DNA from: Branchiostoma floridae
Lineage: Eukaryota; Chordata; Leptocardii; Amphioxiformes; Branchiostomatidae
Assembly (NCBI RefSeq): GCF_000003815.2
Contig: NC_049981.1
Coordinates: 18,461,041-18,525,040 of the forward strand
Direction: 5' to 3'
Length of the DNA stretch: 64,000 nucleotides
Positions 22,651-37,600 of the stretch are shown here, piece after piece. Both the position numbers and the translations under genes were made by a program. Every line of letters starts with the position of its first letter. The first letter of the stretch is position 1. The notes under the pieces are model-generated. The model was given only the letters and a program-made list of their open reading frames with translations. It was not told the origin of the DNA and did no database searches.

Positions 22651-25600
22651 GTGAGTACAAATACGAACATCGAAAACATATTTTCAACCTCCTTCGCATA
22701 GTGTGTTGTGTGTTATGATGTGTTTAGTGACCCGCTGTAAGTTCAGTTTTTGCGTTGTAGGTTTTGTTTCCGCGATGTTGTGTCCCCGTCTTCACGATAC
22801 ATGGCTAAACAGCATTATTTTGTACCAGAAGACGTAGTTACTCATCCATAACTACAACAATTTTTACGTGTAAACTGCATTTCTGCGTTAAAAAATGATT
22901 AATTTTTGCTAGAGCCCTTTGAAGGTGGTTGGGGGGGGGGGTGATATTTATATGTAAGAAATGGGATCAATGGGATTTGAAAATGCCTGGAGTTTTAAGG
23001 CAGACAATTTCCTTAAGGAGCCAGGAGTCACGACGGTAAACAGCGTGGGTGTGTTATAAATGTTTATGGTCCTTGCCCAAGAGCAGGACTCATAAATTAT
23101 TATTTGGAAGGATGTGTTATGGTTGCAGCTGTACCAAATAATTTTGATGATCATTTAACTTCGGGAAGCGTAAAGGAAAGAAGTTAACATGTGAAAAAAA
23201 ATTCTTTGTTAGATTTCAGGACGTTTTACCGCAATGAAAATTTACCATCAATTTGGTATTGTGGATTATATACATATACCTTCAACCAACTGACTGTCAT
23301 AACTCAAAATTGCATTGCAGACGAAGGAGATTTGAAATCCTTGTTTCAGATAGCAAACAGATAGACCACCATGCCCTGATCCTAATCATAAATGGATCGT
23401 CCTTGTTGCATCTTGGCGGCAAAGAGGCTTGGTACCCTTTGTTCTTGTTTTGTAGCTTTGACAGTTGTTGTAGCTTTAATGATTACCACAGCTATATGCT
23501 AAACGAATCAAGATGGAATTAGAGCATGTTAAGTCATTTCCATCCTCATCAGTTGTAAAGCAAGAAAGACTTAATCCCTGCCCCACAAATACTGTCTGAA
23601 CCTAAATTCGACCTCATAAGCTTGCTTAGACTTATACTCGAGCTGAAAAGTATGATACCGAAAACACAATGTTATCACGGAATTGCAGAAACGAATCATT
23701 GCTTAAGCCGTATAATTCCTGGAGTCAAGTGCCTGGATGGTGATGCTTCTCGGTTGTCTACTGCCGTCAGATTACAATGTGCTTGATAAAGACAGACGAG
23801 ATGCTGGCATGGGCTTCAAAATTAATTCTACAGCATAATTGACGTTACTGTTGCAGCACCTTGACAAAGTGTCCCGGCACACTACATCTAGATTAGTTGA
23901 CCTTTGGGCGATCCATTTTTTCTATGCGCAACACTAGGTTAAATCTTGTGGAAGTGAATGCCATATCTTGTCTGTGCAGGCATAGCTTACTGCATTTTCT
24001 TGATTACAAAGTACGCACTTTCTAGTTTTTTTTTTTACACTTTTCAAAATTCGAAAGGAGCTTCAACTTCAAGTTGTCACCAAAGTTGGGTGCATACTTT
24101 TTTCAAGTTTATTGCTCAGATGAATAAAAAGGGGACGTCAAACACATTGTTTTCATGTACTGTAGAATACATGTATTTGCTTATGATTAAAATGTACCTC
24201 TGCTACACTGAAAAATTTGAGCAATTTTGTGGCAAGCGATTCGCAAGTTTTATAACTACGCACAAGTTTGCAGAGATGAAGCCAAAAACAAATATTTTTA
24301 CAAATTGATTTGAAAAAAGTCCTTCATTGATGCAAAATTACCAAGGGAAAAGATAAGAAGACATCATAAAAAAATTTGAATTTATCCGGTGCCAAAACAG
24401 ACAGTAATACTGCATATGTGAAATCAAAATGGAATGCTTTTATTCTATTCACATATACTTACAGTTCAGAAACAAGTATCCCTTTTGTTAGAAAATTATA
24501 ATACAAGCACCCCTTCCTACTTAATCATGAATTTTCATGTTGAAAAAACTGATCAATGGTTGAACTTGATATCTAAAAATTCAACTAAAAATTCGAATTC
24601 AACTTATCTATTACATGCATGATACATATACACCCAGTATTAATCATTAAATCAATGAATGGATGAATGAAAGACCTTTATTGTATATTCATGCCTCGGC
24701 GGGCTAGGTACAGGCTGTTGATAGTATGACGTAAAAGACATATATAGGTAAGTAGAAACAACAAAATAAAAGTTAACTATACATCAACGACTTCTCGCTT
24801 CTTTGTACATGTGGATCAATGCACTGTCCTTGGTCAGCGGTGGCCATCCTCTTATCAGGTATTTTTGTATAGGGATGGAGTACCTTCACATAATCAATAC
24901 ATTCTGTTACCAGGACATGGAGTATGTATGGAGAATGTTTGAATTTTAATTCCAATTTTCTTTTAACTGTATTTCACTTGTAAAAACCTAGGTAGGAACA
25001 ATGACTGCTTTTGTTTACATTCAGGGTATTTGATGACTGATAGGAAAAAGGACATGGGTTAGGTTACTAATTCTGATTATTTCATATTTATATATTTAGA
25101 TTAGCAAATCATATTACTAATTAATGTGTAAATTAATCTTTTGCCTACTGCTTGCTTCTTGGCTACCACTGCGTCACCTTGACGTCTTCGCAATCGCTTG
25201 TATAACAAAGGCATTGCACTTAAGGAGGAATCACCTTCAAGTTGATGAATCATTCTAACTCAGCAAATGGGACATCATTCAGAATACCATTGCAAACATA
25301 CAATCTCTGTCATCCTTGTTTGACAGACTGTAAAGAACATGCTCAAACATCGTGAATGACAAAGCTGCATGTCCTTGTTACTGTAAATTTATCAACTTTT
25401 GCTACATGGTCTTGATTTACAGTAGAAAAGAAATGGGGGCTTCCATCGTGTTTTGAATTTGCAGTTGAAACAGTGTGGTACAGTAGTCACAAGGGAGACA
25501 TATTCATGGTGTCATGAATGTGCGGTGGAGAGATTGCCACAACAACTGTGAAAATGAAAACGGTGAAAAAGTTTCAAGATATACTGTTGTGACTTTTTGC

Positions 25601-28600
25601 CCATACTCTCTCCTGGGTTCCACTTTGTATTCAAGTTTACCAGCCAATCAAGAACATGTTTTATTTGTTCACACCATACAGCATCAGTCTTCATGCCTTC
25701 AATGTTACAGTATACAGAAATGGCTATCATAACATTTTGCAGAGATTGTCTTCTTGAAACTGAAAGGATGGCAGACATTTTTATAAGTTACATATAAAAG
25801 ATGCTATATCATAGTATATGGCATATATAATTTGTAAGTCATATATCTTACGGATCCCTGACAGTAATGCTTTTTTGTCAGTGTACGTGTAAATGACAGG
25901 TACTTCCTTGTACAAGTCAGTGACCTTTATCATTATTGCTTGAACAGAATACACTTCATTTGATTTATTCAAACATAACATCTCTTCACATCCTCTTCTT
26001 TGTATCATTCAACTTTTTATGCTGGCAATAGATGCAAAAGTACTCTAGAAGCCAATATTATACCTAAGATTGTACCTCATTTCTGAGGCACATAGTTTTC
26101 TGCTCTGCTTAGACCAAGATAAGAGTTTGTTCATCTTTGTATGTGGATGTTCTCCTCTTAATAGTTTAAGGTTGTAGGGTTTGTTGTTTATCTGAATCCA
26201 ACACCTGTGCCCAATCAGGCATTTACTTCCTTCTGTGAAGCCTTGGTGATTCATTTGAGCCGTCAGGTACAAGTGGTGCCAGGTACGCTCCAGCACACCT
26301 GTGTGTGTTTTTGACAAGTAACAAAACATTACCTGGAAGACATCTAGGTAATAAGATATGCAAGATATCACTTACTCAAGCAACTGGACAGGTTACAGGT
26401 AGCATTCCCTACCTTTCATCAGTGACAGAAATTGTTTTATTTTGGAATTACCTGGAGTAGTTAAATTTTGCATGTAACCTACATATAGCCTTTTAGTATG
26501 TGGCCTGTTTGCATCATTTTGCCTTTCAATTTTCCATGACAATAGAACTACATGTATTGCCATTTTACTAACTCCACGGTCTTATATAATATATTTGAAT
26601 TGTCATTTTGGTGTTTGATAATCAAAAGATGGACATTTCAAGACATGATTTATATTGGAAGTTGTAAGCTGATATTGTTGAGGTTTTCCAGACTAAGACT
26701 TGATATCCCCAAAAGAAAATAGAGAAATACAAAAAGCCTGCCTTTGAAATACAGCACTGATAGCTTTCACTTTTATCATCCCATGCAAATCTTGTTGGAA
26801 AGATCATTTTTGTCATCCATTGAATGAAGTCATGAATTCCCTAGTTGGCATTAAATGAACAATTTTATGTGTGTCTTAACGAGTAACTGTTGCTCTACGC
26901 ATGGGCCAGACGTGTTTGCTAACCATCACCCATGTGACCTTGTTCGGCAGCAGCCACAAATGAAGTTCCATTACCAACCGTTATGGTTTCTCCATTCATA
27001 CCCTCATTTTAGGGGCTGGAGATTAATTTCTGGGACAGGCACACTGATGGCATGTGCCTCATTGAAAAATGGAGGTGCACAGAAAAAACATTTGGTGCAC
27101 AACATGATATATAACCTGAAATGTCAGCAAAGCTTATATTGCAAACTTAATACTTCCCTACATAACTTCTGAAAGTCTGTTATAGCTAATTTAGAAATTG
27201 TAAACAAATTAATAATGNNNNNNNNNNNNNNNNNNNNNNNNNNNNNNNNNNNNNNNNNNNNNNNNNNNNNNNNNNNNNNNNNNNNNNNNNNNNNNNNNNN
27301 NNNNNNNNNNNNNNNNNGTTTATGGGGGGGTATAATCCTTTTCTGACGCTTGAAATTCGAATGTCAAGATGCTGCTGTATACAAGTTTACCTTTACATAT
27401 GTAATCCTACACAAATATCTAGGTGCACTGGTGTACCCATACAAGGCCATAGTCAACGATTTGGTGCATAGCTCCAATTTTGGGTGCACAAATATTATAT
27501 GTATCCAGGTTTCTGGATTCATACCCTCATTTTGCTGAACTGCGTCAGCACCCTAGCTACAAGTATGATGTGTTTATGTACACAGACAGGGTGTGGTTCC
27601 ATGTTGTGTGCGTCACCGTGTTTGTGTATGCATGTGTGGACAATTTCCTTCTTGTGCTGCTCTTTGTCATGGTATTTGTCTCGGCTTGCAATTGTTTTTC
27701 TCGGAAAAGGTTTTGAATGAACAATTTTCTCACAAGGGCTTTAGCTTGTGCATTTCATCGTAAAGCCTAAAGGGACACTGTACTATAATTTGCTACCACC
27801 TTGCTAAATGAGGACCATAACTGATTTTTACTTAGCGCAGTGGTATTTTGATGATATTTACTTGCGGAACAATGTCTGATAAAAAATGTTGATACAACTC
27901 TCCAAACTGACTAAAAGATCCTTCAAATAACATTCGGTGTAAGAAGTCTCCCCATTGGTGGCTTAGAATGTTAAGTTACACGTTTTATGTTACATTTTCA
28001 AAATGTCCTTACTGTGGAAGGGAGGGACCATTAAACCCCTCCACATCAAATGCCATGATTGTTCTCTTTACTGCCTCTTTGTTACATTATGTTGAAAGTA
28101 AAATCAAATTTTGCCTAGAAATTTGCAATTTCATCATGTGTCTGGGTACAAATGTTAACATCATAATTCACACGTAGGACTTAGCCTTACCCAGCCTCAA
28201 AAAGACTAATCAAAGAACAGAGCTTAGCTTTTCAGACTACTCATATTGTGTGTCCTTAATTTCATTTTGTTGTGACTTCAGATCTGGTAATGTGATTTGG
28301 TTTCAGGGATAACGGAGGCTACTGTTACCATGATACAAACAGCGTTACCCTGGTAGCTCAGTGTTTACTTCTGATACACAAAGGTCAACAATTACTATTA
28401 CAGGGACTCCTTTTTACTTGCACATTCTACTATTCTATTGTTATGTTTACATATTTCGTATCAATATCATGAGCTGTCACTGTCATTTTGTACTTTTTAC
28501 ATCACATTCAATGTCTACAAATTNNNNNNNNNNNNNNNNNNNNNNNNNNNNNNNNNNNNNNNNNNNNNNNNNNNNNNNNNNNNNNNNNNNNNNNNNNNNN

Positions 28601-31600
28601 NNNNNNNNNNNNNNNNNNNNNNNTAACGGCCGCAGCTCGTACAGGGCTCATAACTACCGGCAACCCTGAGTGATGGCGAGCAGCCAGATTAGATATCATG
28701 CTAGTAGTCATTGTTTCTGACCCTTTCCTAAATCTTATTGTAGAGGTACAGAAAATAGAGAAAAATTATGATGAGCCTGGATACTACACCCTAGCCCGAT
28801 CTAAAGAATATTGTGATTCGTCATTTCGTGCACGATAGATATTTTTGAGATCGGGGTAGGGTGTGGTATCCAGGCTATGGTTATTAGTGATTGGGTTGCT
28901 AAGTCGGCTGGCGTTTGGCTTGTCGGCTGCGGCTTAGTTACCTCCATGAAATGTCATGGAGGTTATATTTTACCCTGCGTTTGTGTGTGTGTCTGTCTGT
29001 CTGTCAACAAGATAACTCAAGAACGGCTGGATGGATCGGTTTCATACTTGGTGTGTTGGTAGGGTGTGATGAAAGCTGGAAGTGATTAGATTTTGGGCCC
29101 CCTAGCGGCTTCCCTTGGTACTGCAGCGCAACTTCCGGTTTTGCTATCTCGTGTTCTGAACAAGCTATGGTCCCAATTTTTGGGTGTTAGATAGCTCTTG
29201 CGCTCAGGAATAAGTGACATAAGTTTGGGCCCCTAGCGTCTAGTTTTGGGATAGCAGGGGCATTTTTGTCAAAAACTTCTGAAGACGATAACTCAAGAAA
29301 GGAACAGCGGATTTTCATGATTTTTGGTATATAGGTACCTCAGACAATGTTGTACAAAATGAAATATTAATTATGCAAAATTATATTACATTTGCATAAT
29401 TAATGAGAATATTCTATCATAGCAGTTTTTTCTATGTATCTCTTGTCCCTGACGTGATATGGTCTTGACATTTGGGTGGTAGATAGCTTTTAGTGTCATG
29501 ACAAAGTGGGTGAAGTTTCAGCCCCCTAACATTTAATTTGGGAACTGCAGGGGCGTTTTTGTCAAGACATTCCAATGAGGATAACTGCAGAAAGGATTGA
29601 CGGATTGGCATCATATTACTAGGCATGCGGGTACCTTAGGCAAAGATGTTCATAATGATATACATGTTATGCAAATGAGAGCTTAATTTGCATAATTAAT
29701 GAGGAAATGGTATAATTCCATTGTTTTCAATAACTGGACTTCAATAAATGTAACACATGTTAATTATGATAGGTAGAATATAAGCAGATACCTAATATGG
29801 TAATGAGGAACTTATTTGCATAATTTATATAAAAATTGCAAAACCGCTTTATGATCAATAATGGGAATTTTATAATTGTGACATGTGTACGTTAGTCAAT
29901 GATGAACAACACCATGCATAAATTATGTTAATGTGTTAGTCAATTGCATGAAATTTACGAAAGCTCTAAATTTTCATGGCGGTATGAGGTCGCCGAACTC
30001 TAGTTGTAGAGATATGTTGCAAGACTACAATACTGTAAATTCAGAGATGTTCACTGTGTTTTTTGTTAGCAGTTTTTGTGGAGACTACTCAGCTATTATA
30101 ATAGTGATATCGCAAACTCAAAACCACTGCAAACATTATTCTCTTCCTGTTGCAAAATTAAATCCATGCGAACCCTAAATGCATTTGTATGTTACAAAAC
30201 TACAACAATATACAGTTGAGTCAGTGGCTATGGTGAGTGAAGGCGAGTGCAAAGGCATCCATGAAACTACAAATAAGACATATCACATGGGAGTGATAAA
30301 CTGGACAAGGGGTGAGGGGGGCCAGAATGACTTCCATTTGTCAGAATTATGGCACTGACCTACAACCCAGGAGATACATGTCAGGAATATAAATGGGCTG
30401 ACTTTGTGTTTGGAAGGTTGTGGTAATGTAGGAAAAGTAAGGGTGGAATATGTAGCATGACCATCTGCAAGTGTTGGTGTATGATGATTAGGCCACAGCA
30501 AGTAAATTTTATGGATGAGATGATTAATTTTTGCCTGATTTTGGGGAAAAAAAAATAATTTTTTACTTTTTACTCGAATACAGACTGCTCAACTCCCTTG
30601 CCACGTTGACCGAGCTCCCTCATAATATTTTTTTCTAGAAAAAAAAAACTGAAATGTTTCCATAAATGTACAATACATGATAATATATCTGTATCTGTAT
30701 CTCAAACTTAAAGGCATTTACAGTATTAGCTGTTAGAGAAGCCCTTTGTCTGCATGAACATAATTTACTTCACGCTCTCGTGTGCATCCTTTCAGGATCA
30801 ATTTTTCACCAGTGTATACTTCCAACCCCCTTCAGCTGATTTGTACTGACACTTACAAAACAGCAGCATCAACAGCCCCTGGTTCCTTACTCACAGCCAG
30901 CCTGGCTTTATGACATCAGAACCATCCGGACTGATAGATACCTGTCTGGCATTTGGAATGGTATCCCCACAAATTGGGAAGTGATATGGATATCCCGTTT
31001 TGTGCAGCAGTATCTCCAAGGTTCGGCAAATGTAGAAATAATGGCTCTGAATGCCAGTAAATGTAATATAGATGCCTGATCATGAGCGCAGGTGGAAGAT
31101 GACTCATCGCAAAAGGTCGAAGGATTGTGGAAGCCACGGAGACGTGATATGTCATCCGCTTTATACTAGACTGCCGGTTGGAAGCGTGATGGCATGTTGA
31201 TATTTTCTGTGAACCAAAGATTTATGGTAAGATGCTCCCAATGTTATGAAGTGTCGTGAGCAGGGAAGCCAAACATTTATATTCCTTTGTTCAATTGGGG
31301 GAAGTCCTTGTGTCCTCAGGAAAGATTTTTGCCATGCTTGAAGCTACCTCCATATATGTTTCCAAAAATATATCAGGAAACATTAGACATTATTATAGGT
31401 ATCTTCCCAGCTATACCTGTAATTGATATTAATAAGTACCTAGTACATGAAAATGGAGGTACAGTATTATTTTGTGTATGGTAATGTGTGTATGTATCTA
31501 TGTCTGTGTGTGTATGTATGTGTGTGTGTGTGTGTTTGTGTGAGTGTAACATGTAAAGTTGTGGTCAGCAAAAGTTGTGACGATATTTGTTAATGTTAGG

Positions 31601-34600
31601 TAGTTTTGTATCTTTTGTCCAGGAAATGCTCATGTTTTGATTTCATGGTGACAGGTAGCTTTTGATATCACTATCAGGAAGAAGTGGTGTAGTTTTGCAC
31701 CCCCCCCCCCCCTCTACCCTATTATATTAGTGACTTGGGAATGTTTCTCAGAGTGCCAGTTGGTGTAGTCAATACCAGTGATATAGGGACTATCGTCCCA
31801 CTAGAGGTGATCAATACTCACAGCACATGTACCCCAAAAGAAAATGACTTTTGTGGTTCAATATATCAATGAAATATCTATTAGAGTGAATTACAAACAT
31901 TTGAAATCAATGCTAAACAATAGCAACAACACCCATGTCACCACTTGTAATGGACTCTATTACTTAATGATATGCAGAATGTTATTACAATGATTTGAAC
32001 AGGCAGAAATTTGTCCATCTTTGCATTGAACTAGCCAAGAATATTTGCCAATCAGAGCTAAGCTCTCAATGTAAAGTGTAGATGTAGGTTTGGGCAGTTT
32101 ATTTCATCTGATGGATAAAGGGTAATAAATAAATAAATGAAAGACCTTTGTAAGTATAGGTCATGATGAGAAAGTAAAAGTATTACAGAATATGAACTGT
32201 CAGCTCAAGCAGTTCATAAACAATAAAAAAAACATGTTTTTCGCTGGAAAACTGATCTAAATTGATATATGGCATATAAGTGACAATGACAAATGATAAG
32301 TAACAGTAGAATGTGTCAGTGCAATGCTTTATGTTTGTGGACCCCCTCTAACCACAAATGACCCATTCATCCTTGTAAAATACAAGTTATGACTGCTCAA
32401 AGACGCATCATCACTCCTACCCAGGTACTTCTGTAATGCTGGGTCACATTTCCAGTCCAGGGCCCGGTCGACCAGGTTTGGTCCAAAAACCAAGTAGATT
32501 TACATGTAGGTTTGTTTTTTTCTAGGGCGAGCCTGCATTTTCACAAATTAAAATGTTTCCTTTCTAGTTTTTTCATCTTTCCAGAAATTATGGAAGGAAA
32601 CATCCTACCGTTTGCCAGGTCCCCTTATTTTTTGATAGAAATACAAGTTAATTGGAGTAACTTGGTTGATACTTGTCCATGGTACATAACAAATTGTAAC
32701 TACATCACAAAAATAGGAACATTACACTCAGCACATTTGGTCTGCCTATGCTATTAGCCCCATTGTGAAGATTTTGTGTGCATTATGGGGATCACGATGG
32801 TTGGTTTAAATAGTATATATACTTAATGAGCCTTTTTAAGATTATTACCAGGCCATAAATTGCCATAGATTCTGGTAAGTCTACTGGGGTATAAAATGTG
32901 CCATTAACGGGCAAATAAAGCAATGATAATTCTGATAGATTTATAGCCCCAATTCATAGCCACTAATTGCACCAGCATAACAAATAGTGTCAGTTCCATG
33001 GTTGATCCAGCTTAATTGTTCAATGGTTGGGTTTTTTCTTAATTGTTATGTTATTGCCATCAATTGTATGCATATGTACATGTATGTATACATTGTAAGT
33101 AATTTGGTTTAATTTGCAGTTTTAAGTTTTGTTCTTGGCCATGTAAAGATGTCCTTTGGTTGTGATCTTGCCCTGAAAGTATCATGGTTGGGCAGTTGTT
33201 TGCTTGAGACTGTAAATGTAAAAATGTTTGCTGTGATTTTATGTTTGGAGTTTTTCTCTTTACCAAAAATCGAAACCAAAATGAACATATATTTTTCTGT
33301 CTTCTACTTGCCCCTATGCTTTACTGTGAACCAAGATTTAAAACCACTGCAGACACTCCATTTTCTCCCTACCACAAAATTTAATCCCCACAAACATTTT
33401 ACCTTTTACAGTATAGCAATTATGTTTGCATTTCACTCCAGCAGAAAATACTTTCTCTGCTAATTCTATTCATTGCCTCATTTCATGGCAATGGACAGGC
33501 ATCCTTTACTTTACTTGTAAATTTTACCCAGAAATATAATTTTTTTCTTAGGTATCAATTGCAATTAGTCGTCTGCTTGCTTGCTTGAGAAAATCACAAT
33601 ATTTAGTGGCAGTATGCTGTTCACTCTCCTCTCACGGTGACTCCTACAGCGGTATCGGAAATCCAATAGCTAATCTGTAATCGTCTATTAAAGTGCACCC
33701 AGAAATGGTAGCGCCATTTCTCACATGAACAGTAAGGTCTAGTTACTGTTCTGCAAGCTGAGTCCAGGATGGTCTTCTGATCAATTATTGACTAGACTGT
33801 GATGGCTGGATGGCACTGGAATGGGAGACTGGGTTTCAGAGGCATGGGGTCCCCCTGGAAATGGGTTCAGGGCACACACAATGTGACTATATTAAAGGCT
33901 TGGTGGAGTGTATCATACAAATGGTCCGATGTAAGGAGAACCATGCAATAAAAGCACTGGGCTGTTTAGTGCCAGATGAATTTAGCACACAACTGATAGT
34001 GTACAGGGATGTAATTTCACTTTGGGGGGGGGGGGGAGTGTTTTGCAAGTAGTAACACAAGGGAAACGCATGTTTGCAGTTTTTCGAATCCACGACGAAG
34101 GAGTTGCTGCAAAAATGGAACTACATGTACCATAAATACTGTTCTCAAAAATGAAAGAAACTTATATTTCTGCCTTGTAACGTTGTGTGGATTCCCACAT
34201 GTTGTATTATAGTGATTGCATGCGTCATATTACATGCAATGTTAACAATTTGTCTTCTCTTTTACAGTTGGCAGGAGGCTTCATTCTGGGCATAGGACTC
34301 TGGGCATGGTTTGAAAAGGTAAACTGCTCGCTTGTTTTCTGTTCCTTTTGTCAGATGATACGGTTTGGAACGAGCTGTCTGACTCTGAGTGGTGTAACAG
34401 GTACTCAATTTGTCATGACTTTGAATTAGTGTTTTTTGTAAACTAAATGACCAGTCACTTTACTAGATCTTAAGGTAGCAGTGATGCTGTGGTTTGCCAA
34501 GAAAGTTGATACATTTGTACCTCTTTGGATGTGTGAATCTTCGTGTGTTGGTGTGTGTTTGTAGACAGCATAACTTGAGACATCGTGGACGTTGGTACGT

Positions 34601-37600
34601 GTTGACAAGGTGAAGAAACAATTAGATTTTGGGCGCCCTAGTGACTTCCTTGATATTGCATCAGGATGTCTGTTTTTGATGTCTCATGTTCCAGACTTGC
34701 TATGGTTATGATATTTGGAAGGTAGATATGTCTTGTGCTTGTCAAAGACATTTCTTCAAGGCAGAGTAGTATTGAATGCATTAGTGTAAACCATGTCAAG
34801 TAAAGATTCCTGACTGGCTAACCTACATTTACATGTAAAATTCTTGTCGAATGAACATTTTTTGTCCAAGGAATGAATTAAGAGTCCATTGATGTTTTTC
34901 CCTTAGGTATTCTAACCTTATTTCCTCCACCTTTATAGCATTGCTGATTAAACTGTCCCTGCCCTGTAAATTGGAAGAAAAAAATCTGATTCTACGTAGT
35001 GGTTTCCCACAGTGCAAGAAATCTAGGCCAACCTTGTTTGAACTAATTTCTCTTCCCGATAACCTTGTTTCCACAGGTCTTTTCAGAAGGCCAGGACTCC
35101 CTCTTTCAATTAACTTTTTCCCATAAGTGCACCTACTATGTTATTACCTCTGGGAAAGGGGTTCACCTTCAACTGGAGTACTGTTCAGGTTGTGTTTGTG
35201 TTTTTGCACCAATAACTCAAGACCCTTCAGATGGATTGGCATGATTTTTGATCATGTGTAGTTATAGAGGTCCCAAAGAATTGTAGTGATTTGGGCCCCC
35301 TAGCAGTATTTTTAGGTACTGCAGCATTACTATACAGCCCGACACCCCCTTCCTGAAACTAATGTGGTACCATCAATTTCTTGTTTGTATAGCAGATGTA
35401 TTAGTACTACCCTCCAAATCAATATGAATGCTAATCCCAGAAGCTTGCATGCAGATAAAGATTTTTCTTTATATTTGACCACTTTCGTTTGAATGTGTTT
35501 TTCCTTATCCCAATTTTGCAAAGGTCATGACAAATTCCAGGAAGCTGGAACTTGCTGTTTATTATGAGACTTTTAAACCAAGGAGGTTGAACCTCATTAT
35601 CGATGCTTATCCTTTCTTGTAGAAATTCCATGGAGCCGCCAGCCCAGGCATGCCTGGAAAAGTGTTGCACCGTCTTTTCAGATGGGGAGCTGGTAGCCCC
35701 ATGTATGAGGCACCTTATGGCACATATAGAATAACCCAACAAACTAACAAGAAGAGTAGGGGCGATCTAGTGTACTTTGCTAAATATACGAGCCGTAGCA
35801 GTGCCACATTGCATGCACAACTGCTAAATGCAAAATGCTTCGTTTCTCGAAAGACTCAGGTTTCTCTCCGGGAGACTCGACAGTTAACTCACTGTTATAT
35901 CTAACACATAATATGCATCAAGCACTTGATCAAGGACTTGATGTACGTACTGTTTTTTTAGACATATCTAAAGCATTTGATAAAGTCTGGCACTTGGGGC
36001 TAATTTTTAAATTAAAACAATTAGGAATAACTGGTCCCCTCCTTGCCTGGATTGAGTCATATTTAAATGATCGTGAGCAGCGTGTTGTACTCAACGGAGC
36101 CTGTTCCGAATGGCTACCCATTGGTGCTGGTGTCCCACAGGGCTCTATTTTGGGCCCACTTCTTTTCCTTGTTTTCATTAATGATTTGGTGGACAACTTA
36201 GAAACGGATGGCCGCTTATTTGCAGATGATGCCTCACTAACTGAGATTGTTAGAGACCCTATTATCTCAGCTGTAAGGCTAAATCACGATCTTAGACTAG
36301 TTCATAACTGGTCACGTCAGTGGCTCGTTACATTCAACCCTCTTAAAACTCAACTAATAACTTTTACAACCAAGCGAACTAAAGTTGTACATCCACCACT
36401 GTATTTTATGGGTATTCGGTTGACTGAGGTATCCTCTCACAAACACCTCGGCCTACATCTTACGCCAAAATTATCATGGTCATTACATGTTTCAATTATT
36501 ACAACTAATGCAATGAAACGAACAAATTTACTAAAGAGAATTTCAAGATTTGCTCCAAGGCAAACACTCGAAATTCTTTACAAAACTATGATACGACCAC
36601 TATTAGAGTACGCCGATGTTGTATGGGATGAATTGTCGGTTAAAGATTGCAACCTAATTGAATCTGTCCAGCTCACTGCAGCTCGAATTTGCACAGGTGC
36701 AATGAGAGGAACAAGTAACGACAGCATCTTGTCAGAAGTTGGGTGGGAAACTACTGCCAGCAGACGCCAAAAGCACAAACTTATTCATTTTTACAAAATG
36801 GTTAACGGTTTAACACCTGAATACCTTTGTGAAATTATTCCACCCCAGATCTGTGACCGCACTACATACAGCCTTCGTGCTAATCAAAATTATATCCAAA
36901 TTCCTTCTAGAACTGAGAAGTACAGGAGATCATTCTTACCTTCCTCTGTTCTTTCATGGAATAAACTACCGCTCACTACCAGAGTATCTCCCTCTGTTGC
37001 TAGCTTCAAAAATGAGTTGGAGTCTTTTTTCTATAGACCTCCTACCCACCTTCACTTCTCGCATGGTCCCAGATACCCAGCAATCCATCTCACTAGACTT
37101 AGACTTAACTTCGGTCAGTTGAATTTCCACCTGTTCCAACATAAATGTGTAAATAGTCCTATGTGTAAATGTGGCCACCCTAACGAATCAACTATACATT
37201 ATTTTCTACACTGTCCTCTATACAATGATGCAAGACTTGATATGTTGTCATCTTTAACCACTATGTTCATGCAGGGTATCTTACCATTTGACCCAAGACA
37301 CACCACTGAAAATATTTTATGTTCAACCTTACTCAGGGGAAACCCAGTACTATCTACCATTCAGAACTGTCATTTATTTGATGTTGTATTTAAGTTCATC
37401 AAACAGACAGATCGTTTTAGCTGAACCTTATTTGATTATTCCTAAGTTTGTTTATCAGTCATATGTCACTCTGTTGTTTGATTCCTTGTTTATTTTCATG
37501 AAGTTATGTCTTGTGTTCAATGGACAGGTTGTTTAAGTTGATTTATAACCTTATTTGTTTAACTCTAAGTTTGTATGCCAGCTACACGTCACTTTGTTAT

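Larger units (their letters stand above)
22651..34267. other. Tetraspanin intron 1
   Basis: About 11.6 kb, AT-rich, with no supported coding exon. It contains assembly gaps at 27218-27317 and 28524-28623, an inverted-repeat element at 28774-28876, the multi-copy 'ataactcaagaa' repeat block at 28940-29720, LINE-3'-end-like sequences near 24655-24760 and 32115-32170, GT repeats at 31488-31548 and a C-run at 31700-31712. Confidence 0.7.

Noticed and set aside
28361-28711. Open frames of 60-102 codons crossing 28524-28623
   Set aside because: They exist only because the 100-N assembly gap contains no stop codons.
35930-36778. Minus-strand frames opposite the LINE reverse transcriptase
   Set aside because: Antisense shadows of the RT coding frame, without motifs.
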